DNA from: Bacteroidales bacterium
Lineage (GTDB): Bacteria > Bacteroidota > Bacteroidia > Bacteroidales > UBA1715
DNA: 58,676 nucleotides
Direction of reading: 5' to 3'
NCBI GenBank assembly: GCA_017552705.1
Contig: JAFZOY010000052.1
Span: 1 to 58,676, forward strand
The translations under genes were made by a program, and so were the position numbers. Of this stretch, positions 46,547-56,022 are shown in pieces. Position 1 is the stretch's first letter. Every line of letters starts with the position of its first letter. The notes beneath the pieces were generated by a model. That model was not told where the DNA came from and did no database searches. It saw nothing but the letters and a program-made list of their open reading frames with translations.

Positions 46547-47956
46547 ATGCTACACGATTACGTAGAAAAGCAATTACTCGCACATTTTTCGTTTGTCCCG
46601 ACCGACAATCAGAAGAGTGCGTTCCGCGAATTGGCGAAGTTCATAACCTCAGAAACAGAGGTTTTTATAATGAACGGCTACGCCGGGACAGGCAAAACCA
46701 CATTGGTGCGCGCGCTCATAGAAACCTTGCAGTCGCTCGAAACGCCATACGCCCTGCTCGCCCCTACCGGACGCTCCGCCAAAGTTCTATCGAACTACAC
46801 AAAAGGAACTGCTTTGACCATACATAAAAAAATTTATCGACAAAGAAGCGTAACCGACGGTGTTCAAAAATTTGGAATGAATTTCAATGCGGCGCAACAT
46901 ACCATTTATATTGTTGACGAAGCATCAATGTTGTCTGACACAACAGGAGAAAACGCCCTATTCGGTTCTGGCTCAGTGCTTAACGATTTATTTCGGTTCG
47001 TTTTCAACGAACATAGCTGCAAACTGATTCTGATTGGTGATACGGCGCAACTTCCCCCAATCGGTGTTGTAGAATCGCCCGCACTCGACGCCGACTACAT
47101 AGAGAGGAATTTTCTGAAAAAAACAGCGACCGTCACTCTCACACAGATTATACGCCAAGCAGAAGATTCCGGCATTCTCACCGACGCGACAAATATCCGC
47201 AACCATATTGAAAATGAAGATATTACAATTCCAAAGCTCAAAACCTTCGACGACGTTGAACAAATTGACGGAAGCATGTTGCTCGACGCTCTTGAATCAT
47301 CGCACAATAAAGTTGGCATTCAAGATACCATAGTGATAACACGGACAAACAAACTTGCGAACCGTTATAATGCAGGCATTCGAAACAGGATTTTATGGAA
47401 AGATTCAACTGTCAGCAAGGGCGACTATATTATGATAGTAAAAAACAACTATTTCTGGACCGAAGGGAATAAAGAAATTTCGTTCATCGCCAACGGCGAC
47501 ATTGCTGAAATCGTTTCTATCGACAAATATGAAAACATGTATGGTTTTGATTTTGCCGATGTAACGTTGAAATTCCCCGACTATCAGGATTTGGAACTTT
47601 CTGTAAAAGTGATGCTCAACACACTTTCGTCAGAATCGGCCTCACTTACATTCGAGGAAAACAACAAACTTTATAGTGAAGTTTGTGCAGACTACGCCGA
47701 CATAAAAAACAAACGAAAACTATACGAGGAAGTAAAGAAAAATCCTTATTACAATGCTCTGCAAATCAAGTTTGCTTACGCCATCACCTGCCACAAAGCA
47801 CAAGGAGGTCAATGGAAACACGTGTACATCGACCACGGATATTTTACCGACGAAATGTTGAACAAAGAATTTCTTCGCTGGCTCTACACCGCATTCACAC
47901 GGGCATCAGAAAAAATATACCTCGTAAACTTCAAAGATGAATTTTTCGACTCGTAG
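46547..47956 (+). CDS. RecD-like superfamily 1B DNA helicase
   Basis: 469-residue ATP-dependent helicase. Walker A GYAGTGKTTLVRAL (about 45-58), motif Ia LLAPTGRSAKVL, Walker B YIVDEASML, motif III LILIGDTAQLPPIG, motif IV region TRTNKLANRYN, and the UvrD_C_2-type end: YAITCHKAQGGQWKHVYID and LRWLYTAFTRASEKIYLV. It lacks the N-terminal domain of full RecD or RecD2 proteins. Similar short forms are common in Bacteroidota. No recB or recC is adjacent, so a role outside RecBCD is likely; the substrate is unknown. Confidence 0.9.
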   Translation: MLHDYVEKQLLAHFSFVPTDNQKSAFRELAKFITSETEVFIMNGYAGTGKTTLVRALIETLQSLETPYALLAPTGRSAKVLSNYTKGTALTIHKKIYRQRSVTDGVQKFGMNFNAAQHTIYIVDEASMLSDTTGENALFGSGSVLNDLFRFVFNEHSCKLILIGDTAQLPPIGVVESPALDADYIERNFLKKTATVTLTQIIRQAEDSGILTDATNIRNHIENEDITIPKLKTFDDVEQIDGSMLLDALESSHNKVGIQDTIVITRTNKLANRYNAGIRNRILWKDSTVSKGDYIMIVKNNYFWTEGNKEISFIANGDIAEIVSIDKYENMYGFDFADVTLKFPDYQDLELSVKVMLNTLSSESASLTFEENNKLYSEVCADYADIKNKRKLYEEVKKNPYYNALQIKFAYAITCHKAQGGQWKHVYIDHGYFTDEMLNKEFLRWLYTAFTRASEKIYLVNFKDEFFDS

Positions 47957-48070
47957 CATCACATATAAATATGCCACGAAAAACGCACAAATTCACACAA
48001 CGCATCGTTCATAGTGAATAACTTGGTGATAACCAATTCTTAAAAATTCTTATTTTTATATTCATTTTTG

Positions 48071-48078
48071 TATGTTTG
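48071..48078 (+). promoter_or_regulatory. -7 element for the LysM protein
   Basis: TATGTTTG fits TAnnTTTG and lies 18 bp before the ATG at 48097. The rest of the 140-bp gap after the helicase gene shows nothing recognisable. Confidence 0.5.
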
Positions 48079-48096
48079 CTTGTTAAATTTTGCTTT

Positions 48097-50403
48097 ATGA
48101 AACATACAATCGCATGTGCTATACTCTCAATATGTTTCGCGACTACAGTTTTTTCGCAAACAAAAAGTAGCGAAATCATCACCGAAAACGGGACAAAATA
48201 CTATATCCACACCGTTCAGGCAAAAGAAACGTTTTATGGATTGAGCAAACTTTATGGCGTTTCAATCGACGACATCCAACACAGCAACGACAACCTAAAA
48301 TCGCTCTCGATTGGACAACAAATCCGAATTCCTGTTGTAACACCAACCGAAAATCCCCAATACAAAGACGGAGAAATCATTGTTAAAAACGGAAAATCGT
48401 TCGTCGTACATATTGTAAAACCTGGCGAAACGCTCTATTCCCTTGCAAGAACCTACGGAACGTCAGCCGGACAAATTCTAATCGAGAATCCAAGCATCAA
48501 TAATTCACAAATCACAATCGGACAACAATTATTTATACCTTTTTCAGGCACAGTTGCTCCGTCGACTACAAATGCCCCCCAAAAAGATGCAAATAATCCT
48601 TCTGGTACTATTGTTAACGGAGATGCGTATAACACAAATCAAAATAAACCGAACCAAAACACCTACACGGAACAATCATATAAACCGAGTTATTCTGAAC
48701 CGCCAACACATTTTAGCACAGTCAAATACAGCGTTGGTTCTGAAACATCCCTATTAAAACTTTCGGAAAAAATCAGTGTGCCAGTCGAAGTTATCAAAGA
48801 TTACAATCATTACATACCTGATCCGATTCCTGCCGATTATGAGATTACACTTCCGGCAAACGCTGTTTATTATCCAAAACAATTCATTTTCTGTTCCTCA
48901 GCAGGAACTACTCTCAGCGACATTGCCCTAACCTACCAAGTGTCATCTGCGGAACTTCTGCACTACAATCCCTATGGTATCGCCCATTTCAACGAAGGCG
49001 TATTGATTCAAATCCCTATAACAAGACACAACATTGAGTTGGCACGAAAACAGATTCAGGAACGCTCGTACATTTACCACACCGTGCAACCAGGCGAAAC
49101 CGAATATAGCATAGCACGGATGTATAACACAACCGACACCGTATTGATAGCCAACAACATACACGTTGATTTCGTTACTTTGGCAAGCGGAACAATCTTA
49201 CGGATTCCATATCAAGAAAACTACTACGAATACATAGAAATGCCGAACGAAGGACGAAAATACCTGCCTAATGGTACAGAAATCATCCATCCAGAAGTAA
49301 ATGTGACGTTGTTGTTGCCATTCTTCCTTCAGAAAAACGCAATGAATCCTGACGAAGGCATCATAAACAAACCAAAAGAAATATATGAACACACCTACCA
49401 ATTTCTTGAATATTACGAAGGTATGCTGATAGCCCTCGATTCAATCAAAAAGTTAGGTATCTCAGTGACATTGAACGTGATAGAGTCGAACAACGATTCA
49501 GCGACAACCAACATTTCCAAAATACAAACCAACACAAACTTCATTATCGGTCCTGTATTTCCCAAAACATTCCCTGCCGCTGCCGGATTTGCGAAACGAC
49601 ACGCAATTCCTATCATATCGCCGTTGTCAACCGAAGAGACAAATTCCTTGAATCCATTTGTAATACAGATGAATACACCGCAGAAATATCGTTTCATGGC
49701 GATGGTTGACTATATAATTGAACACAACGAAAATTGCCACGTGTGCATATTGTATAATTCCGAAACGCTCGAAAAGAAGAACTCAACACAGTGCAAAGCC
49801 GCATTCAATGCGCAAAAAAGCAAACTCGACGCGAAACACATCACCTTCGAGGAAATGTTCTTCCCGAACAGCGGTTCCGCCGGACTCGACAGAGCTATGT
49901 CTAAAAAAGAAAAAACTATTTTCATAGTACTTTCACGCCAACAAGCATTTGCCAACAATATCGTGACAAAAATTTATCAGGCATCGAAAACCCACTCGGT
50001 TGAATTATGGGGAATGCCACAATGGGAACACTACGAAAATCTTGAACTTGATTTCTTATATGACTTGAATTTCAAATTAGTGACAAGCGGAGAAATCAAC
50101 TACAATTCCCCACGCGTGAACAAATTTATAACCACCTATAGGGAACGCTACAACACAGAACCGACGAAGTTCAGCTTTCAAGGTTTCGACCAGACGTTGT
50201 TTTTCATAAAACATTATGCCACAAGTTCCAACTTCATCATCGAACTGCAATCAATTGAAAATGAAGACGGACTTCACGACAGTTTCAACTTTGTGAAAAA
50301 AGACGGTTCGAGCGTGAACACCACCGCATTCATTGTGGAATACGACAAAAACACATATAAACGAAACGCCACCCGACGCATCACAACAGAGGAAGAACGG
50401 TAA
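48097..50403 (+). CDS. LysM-repeat protein fused to a periplasmic-binding-protein-like domain
   Basis: 768 residues with a signal peptide (MKHTIACAILSICFATTVFS). The ATG at 48097 is chosen because it begins the signal peptide. Five LysM-like units: about 30-75 (VQAKETFYGLSKLYGVS), 99-146 (VKPGETLYSLARTYGTS), 203-250 (divergent), 258-303 (SAGTTLSDIALTYQVS) and 322-370 (VQPGETEYSIARMYNTT). A low-complexity Asn/Pro/Thr linker separates units 2 and 3. From about residue 405 to the end is a type 1 periplasmic-binding/leucine-binding-like fold (VTLLLPFFLQ, NFIIGPVFPKTFPAAAGFA, VELWGMPQWEHY, FSFQGFDQTLFFIKHY). LysM would bind peptidoglycan; the ligand of the second part is unknown. Heads the plus-strand series up to 57099. 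Confidence 0.85.
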   Translation: MKHTIACAILSICFATTVFSQTKSSEIITENGTKYYIHTVQAKETFYGLSKLYGVSIDDIQHSNDNLKSLSIGQQIRIPVVTPTENPQYKDGEIIVKNGKSFVVHIVKPGETLYSLARTYGTSAGQILIENPSINNSQITIGQQLFIPFSGTVAPSTTNAPQKDANNPSGTIVNGDAYNTNQNKPNQNTYTEQSYKPSYSEPPTHFSTVKYSVGSETSLLKLSEKISVPVEVIKDYNHYIPDPIPADYEITLPANAVYYPKQFIFCSSAGTTLSDIALTYQVSSAELLHYNPYGIAHFNEGVLIQIPITRHNIELARKQIQERSYIYHTVQPGETEYSIARMYNTTDTVLIANNIHVDFVTLASGTILRIPYQENYYEYIEMPNEGRKYLPNGTEIIHPEVNVTLLLPFFLQKNAMNPDEGIINKPKEIYEHTYQFLEYYEGMLIALDSIKKLGISVTLNVIESNNDSATTNISKIQTNTNFIIGPVFPKTFPAAAGFAKRHAIPIISPLSTEETNSLNPFVIQMNTPQKYRFMAMVDYIIEHNENCHVCILYNSETLEKKNSTQCKAAFNAQKSKLDAKHITFEEMFFPNSGSAGLDRAMSKKEKTIFIVLSRQQAFANNIVTKIYQASKTHSVELWGMPQWEHYENLELDFLYDLNFKLVTSGEINYNSPRVNKFITTYRERYNTEPTKFSFQGFDQTLFFIKHYATSSNFIIELQSIENEDGLHDSFNFVKKDGSSVNTTAFIVEYDKNTYKRNATRRITTEEER

Positions 50404-50421
50404 TTTAAACACATTCGTAAC

Positions 50422-51795
50422 ATGGCTTCACCAGCGGTTTTAGGGAGAGGGAATCTACAAAAACTTTTATTGGCATATTCGGGACCGGCAATTTTAGCCA
50501 TGATGGCAATGTCGGTTTACAACATAATCGACAGCATTTTCATAGGACGAGGCGTAGGCGCTTTGGCTCTTTCGGGATTGGCAATCACCATGCCGATTAT
50601 GAACCTCTCGGCTGCGTTCGGCGCAATGGTGGGTGCTGGCGGCGCAACGCTCACCTCTATCAAAATGGGACAACAGGATTACGACGATGCAACCAAAGTG
50701 CTGGGTAATGTAGTGTCACTCAACCTGATACTTGGTTTCACCCTGATGTTTTTGGGGCTGTATTTCATCGATGAACTACTCTACTTATTCGGCGCAAGCG
50801 AAGACACAATCCCGTATGCGCGGGATTTTATGCAGATAATTTTGCTCGGAAATCCTATCACACATTTATACCTTGGATTGAACAACGAGATTCGTGCCTC
50901 TGGTTATCCACAAAAAGCAATGAGAATCACGCTGTTAACCGTTGTGATTAATGCAGCATTGGCGCCAATTTTCATATTCGTATTCAACTGGGGAATCCGC
51001 GGAGCCGCATTGGCAACCGTGTTCGCCCAAACCGTGGCGTTGATTATTGTGTTGATTCACTTGGCAAACAAAGACAATTTTCTTCATTTCAAACGAGGTA
51101 CATTCCGCATTATCAAACGAATTACGGGCGGCATTCTTTCAATTGGCATGGCACCATTCACCTTACATTCGTGTTCGTGCATCATTATCATACTCATTAA
51201 CAATCAGTTAGCAAAATATGGCGGTGACATGTCGGTTGGTGCATACGGAATCGTGAACCGGTTAGTTATGCTGTTTGCCACAATAGTAATGGGCCTCAAC
51301 CAAGGTATGCAGCCAATTGCGGGTTTCAACTACGGAGCACAAATCTATTCCCGAGTGAGAAAAGTGCTGAAACTTACCATAATATACGCGACCATTGTTA
51401 TGGGATTCGCATTTGCCATCGGCGAAGGGATTCCACGATTGTTGGTACAGATTTTCACCGATGACGAAGAACTTATCAGTCAGTCAATCATAGGGTTACG
51501 TATGACCGTACTCCTCTTCCCTGTTGTCGGTTTCCAAATGGTTGCCTCAAACTTTTTCCAATCTATTGGAAAAGCCTCCACTGCTGTTTTGCTATCTGCA
51601 TCACGACAATTATTGATTTTAATTCCACTTTTAGCTATATTGCCTAATTATTTGGGAACATTTGGAGTATGGATTTCTATGCCGATTTCCGATGGATTGG
51701 CTACGATTTTATCAACATTCCTTTTGACCAAAGAAATGAAAAAATTCAGAACATTGCAGGACAAACCATTTTCTCTTGAAGAAAAACAAAAATAA
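50422..51795 (+). CDS. MATE family efflux transporter
   Basis: 457-residue inner-membrane protein with about twelve hydrophobic segments in two six-helix halves. Characteristic stretches: AILAMMAMSVYNIIDSIFIG and GVGALALSGLAITMPIMN in the first half, and GLNQGMQPIAGFNYGA in the second. The NorM/DinF superfamily exports drugs or lipid-linked compounds in exchange for H+ or Na+; the substrate is unknown. Starts 18 bp after the LysM gene, 5 bp before the kinase-like gene. Confidence 0.93.
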   Translation: MASPAVLGRGNLQKLLLAYSGPAILAMMAMSVYNIIDSIFIGRGVGALALSGLAITMPIMNLSAAFGAMVGAGGATLTSIKMGQQDYDDATKVLGNVVSLNLILGFTLMFLGLYFIDELLYLFGASEDTIPYARDFMQIILLGNPITHLYLGLNNEIRASGYPQKAMRITLLTVVINAALAPIFIFVFNWGIRGAALATVFAQTVALIIVLIHLANKDNFLHFKRGTFRIIKRITGGILSIGMAPFTLHSCSCIIIILINNQLAKYGGDMSVGAYGIVNRLVMLFATIVMGLNQGMQPIAGFNYGAQIYSRVRKVLKLTIIYATIVMGFAFAIGEGIPRLLVQIFTDDEELISQSIIGLRMTVLLFPVVGFQMVASNFFQSIGKASTAVLLSASRQLLILIPLLAILPNYLGTFGVWISMPISDGLATILSTFLLTKEMKKFRTLQDKPFSLEEKQK

Positions 51796-51800
51796 AAGTC

Positions 51801-52427
51801 ATGGAAAATATCATCATCAGCATCGGACGGCAATTCGGAAGTGGCGGAAGAGTCATTGGCAAAGCGCTTGCAGAAAAGCTCAACATTGATTATTACGACA
51901 GCGAACTCCTAGTGATGGCGGCAAAAGAAAACGGCATTGCTCCTGAATTTTTCGAACACAACGACGAAAAAAACAACTCATTGTTTGGATTTGCCTCCAA
52001 CATATTGGATAACATAGGATTAGGAACATTCACAAACAATATGCTTTCGGGCGACACCTTGTTTCAAATGCAATCGGAAACAATCAGAAAATTAGCAAAC
52101 GAAAAATCCTGCATTATCGTTGGCCGTTGCTCCGACTACATTCTCCGCGACAATCCGAACTGCGTAAGTTTTTTTCTTCACGCATCAGAGGAAGAACGGG
52201 CAAAACGAATAGCTAACCGAATGAATATCAGTGAAGAAGAAGCCATAGCAAAACTAACCGAGGCCGACAAAAAGCGTGCGACATACTATAATTTTTATTC
52301 CAACAAAACGTGGGGAGACTCCAAAACATACGACCTTTCGATAAACGTGTCGAAATTAGGAATCGACGGCACATTGGAATTTTTAATCAACTATTTACGA
52401 ATGAGATTTCCCGATAAAATACACTAA
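51801..52427 (+). CDS. Cytidylate-kinase-like protein
   Basis: 208 residues. The N-terminus IIISIGRQFGSGGRVIGKAL is the P-loop of the cytidylate-kinase-like family (GRxxGSGG form, distinct from housekeeping Cmk). Then SCIIVGRCSDYIL and FFLHASEEERAKRI (the base-recognition/LID region) and a RMNISEEEA helix are visible. The family would phosphorylate a nucleotide or an unidentified small molecule; it is common in anaerobes, and its true substrate is unknown. It lies between the MATE and PagL-like genes with short gaps. Confidence 0.85.
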   Translation: MENIIISIGRQFGSGGRVIGKALAEKLNIDYYDSELLVMAAKENGIAPEFFEHNDEKNNSLFGFASNILDNIGLGTFTNNMLSGDTLFQMQSETIRKLANEKSCIIVGRCSDYILRDNPNCVSFFLHASEEERAKRIANRMNISEEEAIAKLTEADKKRATYYNFYSNKTWGDSKTYDLSINVSKLGIDGTLEFLINYLRMRFPDKIH

Positions 52428-52500
52428 TGTGTAAAATCGGTTGAAATCTTGTATAGGTGATTCATTTATTTTGCTTATATTAGCACAAAAATTATATATC

Positions 52501-53772
52501 GTGGAACGAATCATCTATCTTGCCATATCAATTTGTATTTTCATATCTGTTTCAGCACAGGAAACCGATGAATATCAGCCTGTTGCAGAACCAGAAACTC
52601 AATTCGTACAACCTTCTGAAGAAAGCACAGTTTCGGAATCGCCCCAACAAAAGGAAGAACAAGTTGCACAACCGACAGAAGGAGGAACAATCAATCCGCA
52701 TATTTCATTGAATTATCATCACGGAAATGTATTGAAAGCCAAAGATATACCTAACAAAAACGGTTCCAACTACATTCAGCTGACAGGGACATTGAACACA
52801 GGAACGCAACCTGGAAGTTTTTTCAATTGGTATTACAAACCGCAAATTGGATTTTCGGGCTTAATCGGATTTTTGGGGCAAAAAGACGTGCTTGGCAATG
52901 TATATGCCTTCTACCCGACTTGGAACTATTCATTTTTCAATGATAAATCCATTGGCGTACAAATCAAACTCGGTACTGGATTCGCTTGGTTTTCAAAACC
53001 ATACGACAAAACCGACAATCCCACAAACGAACTTATTGGCTCACACATAAACAACATTACCGAAATTGGCTTGGGATTATGGTTTAAGTTCCATCCTCAA
53101 TGGCAAATGGAAGTGGGTTCAAGTTTTCTGCATTTCTCAAACGGACACACTGCAATTCCTAATATGGGACTGAACGATATCACCGCAAAAATTGGTGTCA
53201 CCTACACTCCGGGAACACTTCAAGGTTCTGGGACAAAAGTAAAAACGCTGCCGCAAACGGATTTATCGTGGAAGAAAAACATAGCAATCTCATTGGGACG
53301 ACACGAATTGGCCCACTCGGTGTATCCAACCGACGGACCGAATTACAACATCTACAAACTTTACGTCGGCGTTTCAAAACAAGTAACGAACATCAATGAT
53401 TTTCAATTCGGTGTATCTGCCTCTTACTATGAAAGTTACCACACATTCATACATTTAACCGATTATTACAATCACTTGCAACATTTAGGAGCAACGGTAT
53501 GGTCACTGCACGTTGGACACGAATTTCTCATCAACAGATTTGGATTCGTAACCGATTTGGGTATCAAGGTTTTAGACCCATTTTACCGTTCATATTTCCT
53601 AAAAAAAGACCCATCATTGTGGTACAAGGCAGTTTTTGCTCCTCGTGTAGGATTCAAGTTCTATCCTGTATGGAATTCGTTTGATTCACAAAAGATTGCA
53701 ATGGGAATGTTCCTAAAAACTAATTGCGGTCAAGCGGATTTTGTTGAATATAGTTTATCATATACCTTTTAG
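52501..53772 (+). CDS. PagL-like lipid A 3-O-deacylase (acyloxyacyl hydrolase family)
   Basis: 423 residues, predicted outer-membrane beta-barrel with a signal peptide (IIYLAISICIFISVSA followed by QET). Then an acidic, Gln/Glu/Pro-rich linker (about 20-65). The start is a GTG at 52501, directly before the signal sequence; a TTG further up would add a hydrophobic, non-signal-like stretch. The barrel contains FLHFSNGHTAIPN: the His-x-Ser-Asn pattern matches the catalytic His/Ser of PagL. It ends in a strand closing with aromatic YTF. Known members remove the 3-O acyl chain of lipid A. It is roughly twice the length of P. aeruginosa PagL, so the family assignment is firm only for the catalytic part. 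Confidence 0.78.
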   Translation: MERIIYLAISICIFISVSAQETDEYQPVAEPETQFVQPSEESTVSESPQQKEEQVAQPTEGGTINPHISLNYHHGNVLKAKDIPNKNGSNYIQLTGTLNTGTQPGSFFNWYYKPQIGFSGLIGFLGQKDVLGNVYAFYPTWNYSFFNDKSIGVQIKLGTGFAWFSKPYDKTDNPTNELIGSHINNITEIGLGLWFKFHPQWQMEVGSSFLHFSNGHTAIPNMGLNDITAKIGVTYTPGTLQGSGTKVKTLPQTDLSWKKNIAISLGRHELAHSVYPTDGPNYNIYKLYVGVSKQVTNINDFQFGVSASYYESYHTFIHLTDYYNHLQHLGATVWSLHVGHEFLINRFGFVTDLGIKVLDPFYRSYFLKKDPSLWYKAVFAPRVGFKFYPVWNSFDSQKIAMGMFLKTNCGQADFVEYSLSYTF

Positions 53773-53775
53773 CCT

Positions 53776-55206
53776 ATGAGAAACAAACTATTTATCAGTC
53801 TCACATTCGTACTCCTCGCCATTGGCGCGGTGGCACAGAATGCTATGCAAAAAGACATTAACTCGTACTGCTCGAACGAGAAGAACTTTTTCTATACAAA
53901 TGTAGCAGTGAGCGTCCGCGACATGAGCGACGGCGATATTATCGCCCAATTCAACGCCGACCATTCCATGGTTCCAGCTTCAATTGTAAAACTTTACACT
54001 TCGGCGGCTGCACTTGCATATCTCGGCGACGACTTCCAATTCAAAACCACAATCGGCTATACGGGAACTATCGAGAAAAACGGAACTCTTACCGGCGATA
54101 TAGTTGTGGTTGGCGGCGGCGATCCGACTACCGGCTCTAAATTTTTCCCATCAACAAAATCGTTTATCGACACAATTGTTAAAACAGTAAAAGATGCAGG
54201 TATTGAAAAAATACGTGGTCGTGTTGTGATTGATTGTTCTTTGTATAAAGATGAAAAAGAAGCTATTCCTAAAACGTGGTTGTTCGATGACTACGGAAAA
54301 GACTACGCCGCTGGCGTATTCCCTGTTTCATATCAAGACAACATCTTCCAAGTTAGCATTCGTACAGGAAATGAAGGTGAAATCACTGGCTTGACCGACA
54401 GTACGGAAAACACGAATGTTTCTCTTGCTGGAACAAGCGGCGATTCTATTGCGATGCTTCATTCGCATGCCGACGACCAATTGGTGAAAATCACAGGATA
54501 TATTCCTCCAAACCGTAACGAATATATTGTACGAAGCGCTATGCCTTCGCCACCTGATGTATTAGGTATGGAACTTCACCAAGCATTTTTCAAAAAAGGT
54601 TTGGTGCAATACACCCACGAATACCGTATTTCCAAAAGAAGTACGAACATCACCGTGCTAAAGGAGATTTATTCGCCTCAACTTCAATATATTGTGGCGA
54701 TAATGAACTATTACAGCAGCAACAACTACGCTGAACATCTTATCAAATATCTCGCATACAAGCAAACGGGTGTTGGAACATTCTCCGACGGAGCTTTGGC
54801 AGTTATGGCATATTTCAAGAAACTCAATATGAAATCTGGCGGTGCTGCTTTGTACGACGGTAGCGGACTATCGAGAACCGACCTAATCAACGCGAACCAC
54901 ATGTCGGAATTTTTGGTGAAAGAATTCAATGCGGCAGGCGGTTTCAATTCAGCGTTCTACAAAAGTCTGCCGACATCAGGCCGAAACGGTACGCTCCGCT
55001 CTTTCCCATTTCCGGCGAATTTAGTTGACAAAATCCACGCAAAAACAGGTTCCATGACGGGCGTACGCAACATGGCTGGCTATATGGAAACAAAATCGGG
55101 AAAAATGGTTTCTTTTTGTGTGATGTTCAACGGATTTTTCGACACTGACTACAACATGAAGGAAAAACAGGCGAAAATCCTCGAAATGATTTACAAAAAT
55201 TACTAA
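53776..55206 (+). CDS. dacB: D-alanyl-D-alanine carboxypeptidase/endopeptidase, PBP4 type (peptidase S13)
   Basis: 476-residue periplasmic penicillin-binding protein trimming or cutting peptidoglycan cross-links. A signal peptide (ISLTFVLLAIGAVA followed by QNA) precedes the active-site motifs: SxxK as PASIVKLYTSAAALAYLG (near residue 72), SxN as SSNNYAEHLIKYLAY, and KTG as HAKTGSMTGVRNMAGY. The large insertion after the first motif (LTGDIVVVGGGDPTTGS) is typical of class C low-mass PBPs. The stop overlaps the ATG of the next gene (TAATG). Confidence 0.95.
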   Translation: MRNKLFISLTFVLLAIGAVAQNAMQKDINSYCSNEKNFFYTNVAVSVRDMSDGDIIAQFNADHSMVPASIVKLYTSAAALAYLGDDFQFKTTIGYTGTIEKNGTLTGDIVVVGGGDPTTGSKFFPSTKSFIDTIVKTVKDAGIEKIRGRVVIDCSLYKDEKEAIPKTWLFDDYGKDYAAGVFPVSYQDNIFQVSIRTGNEGEITGLTDSTENTNVSLAGTSGDSIAMLHSHADDQLVKITGYIPPNRNEYIVRSAMPSPPDVLGMELHQAFFKKGLVQYTHEYRISKRSTNITVLKEIYSPQLQYIVAIMNYYSSNNYAEHLIKYLAYKQTGVGTFSDGALAVMAYFKKLNMKSGGAALYDGSGLSRTDLINANHMSEFLVKEFNAAGGFNSAFYKSLPTSGRNGTLRSFPFPANLVDKIHAKTGSMTGVRNMAGYMETKSGKMVSFCVMFNGFFDTDYNMKEKQAKILEMIYKNY

Positions 55207-56018
55207 TGGCGAATCCTCGTACATATTTTGCTGACAAAATCATTTGGATTACAGGTGCTTCGAGCGGAATCGGAAAAGAACTTGCCCTCGCCTTTTCCGA
55301 AATTTCGGACGTTTCGCTCATTTTGTCGGCACGACGGATTGAAAAACTGACCGAGATTGCACAACAATGCGAGAAAAATGGGGCAAAATGCACCGTATTC
55401 CCTCTCGATTTGGAACAAACCGATACTTTGGCTGAAAAAGCACAGGAAGCCATCACCATTTATGGCAAGATAGACGTTCTGATAAACAACGGCGGCATAA
55501 GCCAACGTTCACTCACGATTGAAACACCTATAGAAAACGACAGAAAAATAATGGAAATCGATTATTTCAGTTCCATTATCATTACCAAAGCCGTTCTTCC
55601 ACAAATGATACAAAATGGGGTTGGCCATATTGCCGTAACAAGCAGTATTTCAGGTTGTTTCGGATTTCCGCAACGTTCTGCGTATTGTGCGGCAAAACAT
55701 GCAATCTACGGATTCTACGAGGCATTGGATATTGAAACACGCAAACAAAACATTGCGGTCACTATTATATCGCCGGGACGTATCAATACCGACATTTCGC
55801 TGTCGGCACTGACGGAAGACGGCACGCCACATGGAGAAATGGATCCAGGCCAGGCCAAAGGACTTGACGCCACAACGTGCGCAAAACGCATCCTTAAAGG
55901 CATGGCAAAGAAAAAACACGAACTATTGGTGGGAAAATCAGAACTGATTATGGTTCAGATTTATAGAAAAATCCCGTCTCTTTTTCATATATTAGCAACA
56001 AAAATAAATCCAACATAA
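55206..56018 (+). CDS. Short-chain dehydrogenase/reductase
   Basis: 270-residue oxidoreductase. Rossmann motif TGASSGIGKELA, NNGGISQRS (the NNAG-type motif with Gly for Ala), catalytic Ser in SSISGCFGFP and YCAAK (Tyr-x-x-x-Lys), then SPGRINTDIS. The length and the C-terminal hydrophobic stretch (YRKIPSLFHILATKI) resemble the DHRS7-like or sphinganine-reductase-like group that acts on lipid ketones. The substrate is unknown. It overlaps the dacB stop by one base and precedes the VOC gene by 4 bp. Confidence 0.88.
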   Translation: MANPRTYFADKIIWITGASSGIGKELALAFSEISDVSLILSARRIEKLTEIAQQCEKNGAKCTVFPLDLEQTDTLAEKAQEAITIYGKIDVLINNGGISQRSLTIETPIENDRKIMEIDYFSSIIITKAVLPQMIQNGVGHIAVTSSISGCFGFPQRSAYCAAKHAIYGFYEALDIETRKQNIAVTIISPGRINTDISLSALTEDGTPHGEMDPGQAKGLDATTCAKRILKGMAKKKHELLVGKSELIMVQIYRKIPSLFHILATKINPT

Positions 56019-56022
56019 AACT

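Noticed and set aside
51801..52427. Housekeeping cytidylate kinase (cmk)
   Set aside because: The P-loop form GRQFGSGG and the later motifs fit the cytidylate-kinase-like family, not standard Cmk (GPxxSGKG).
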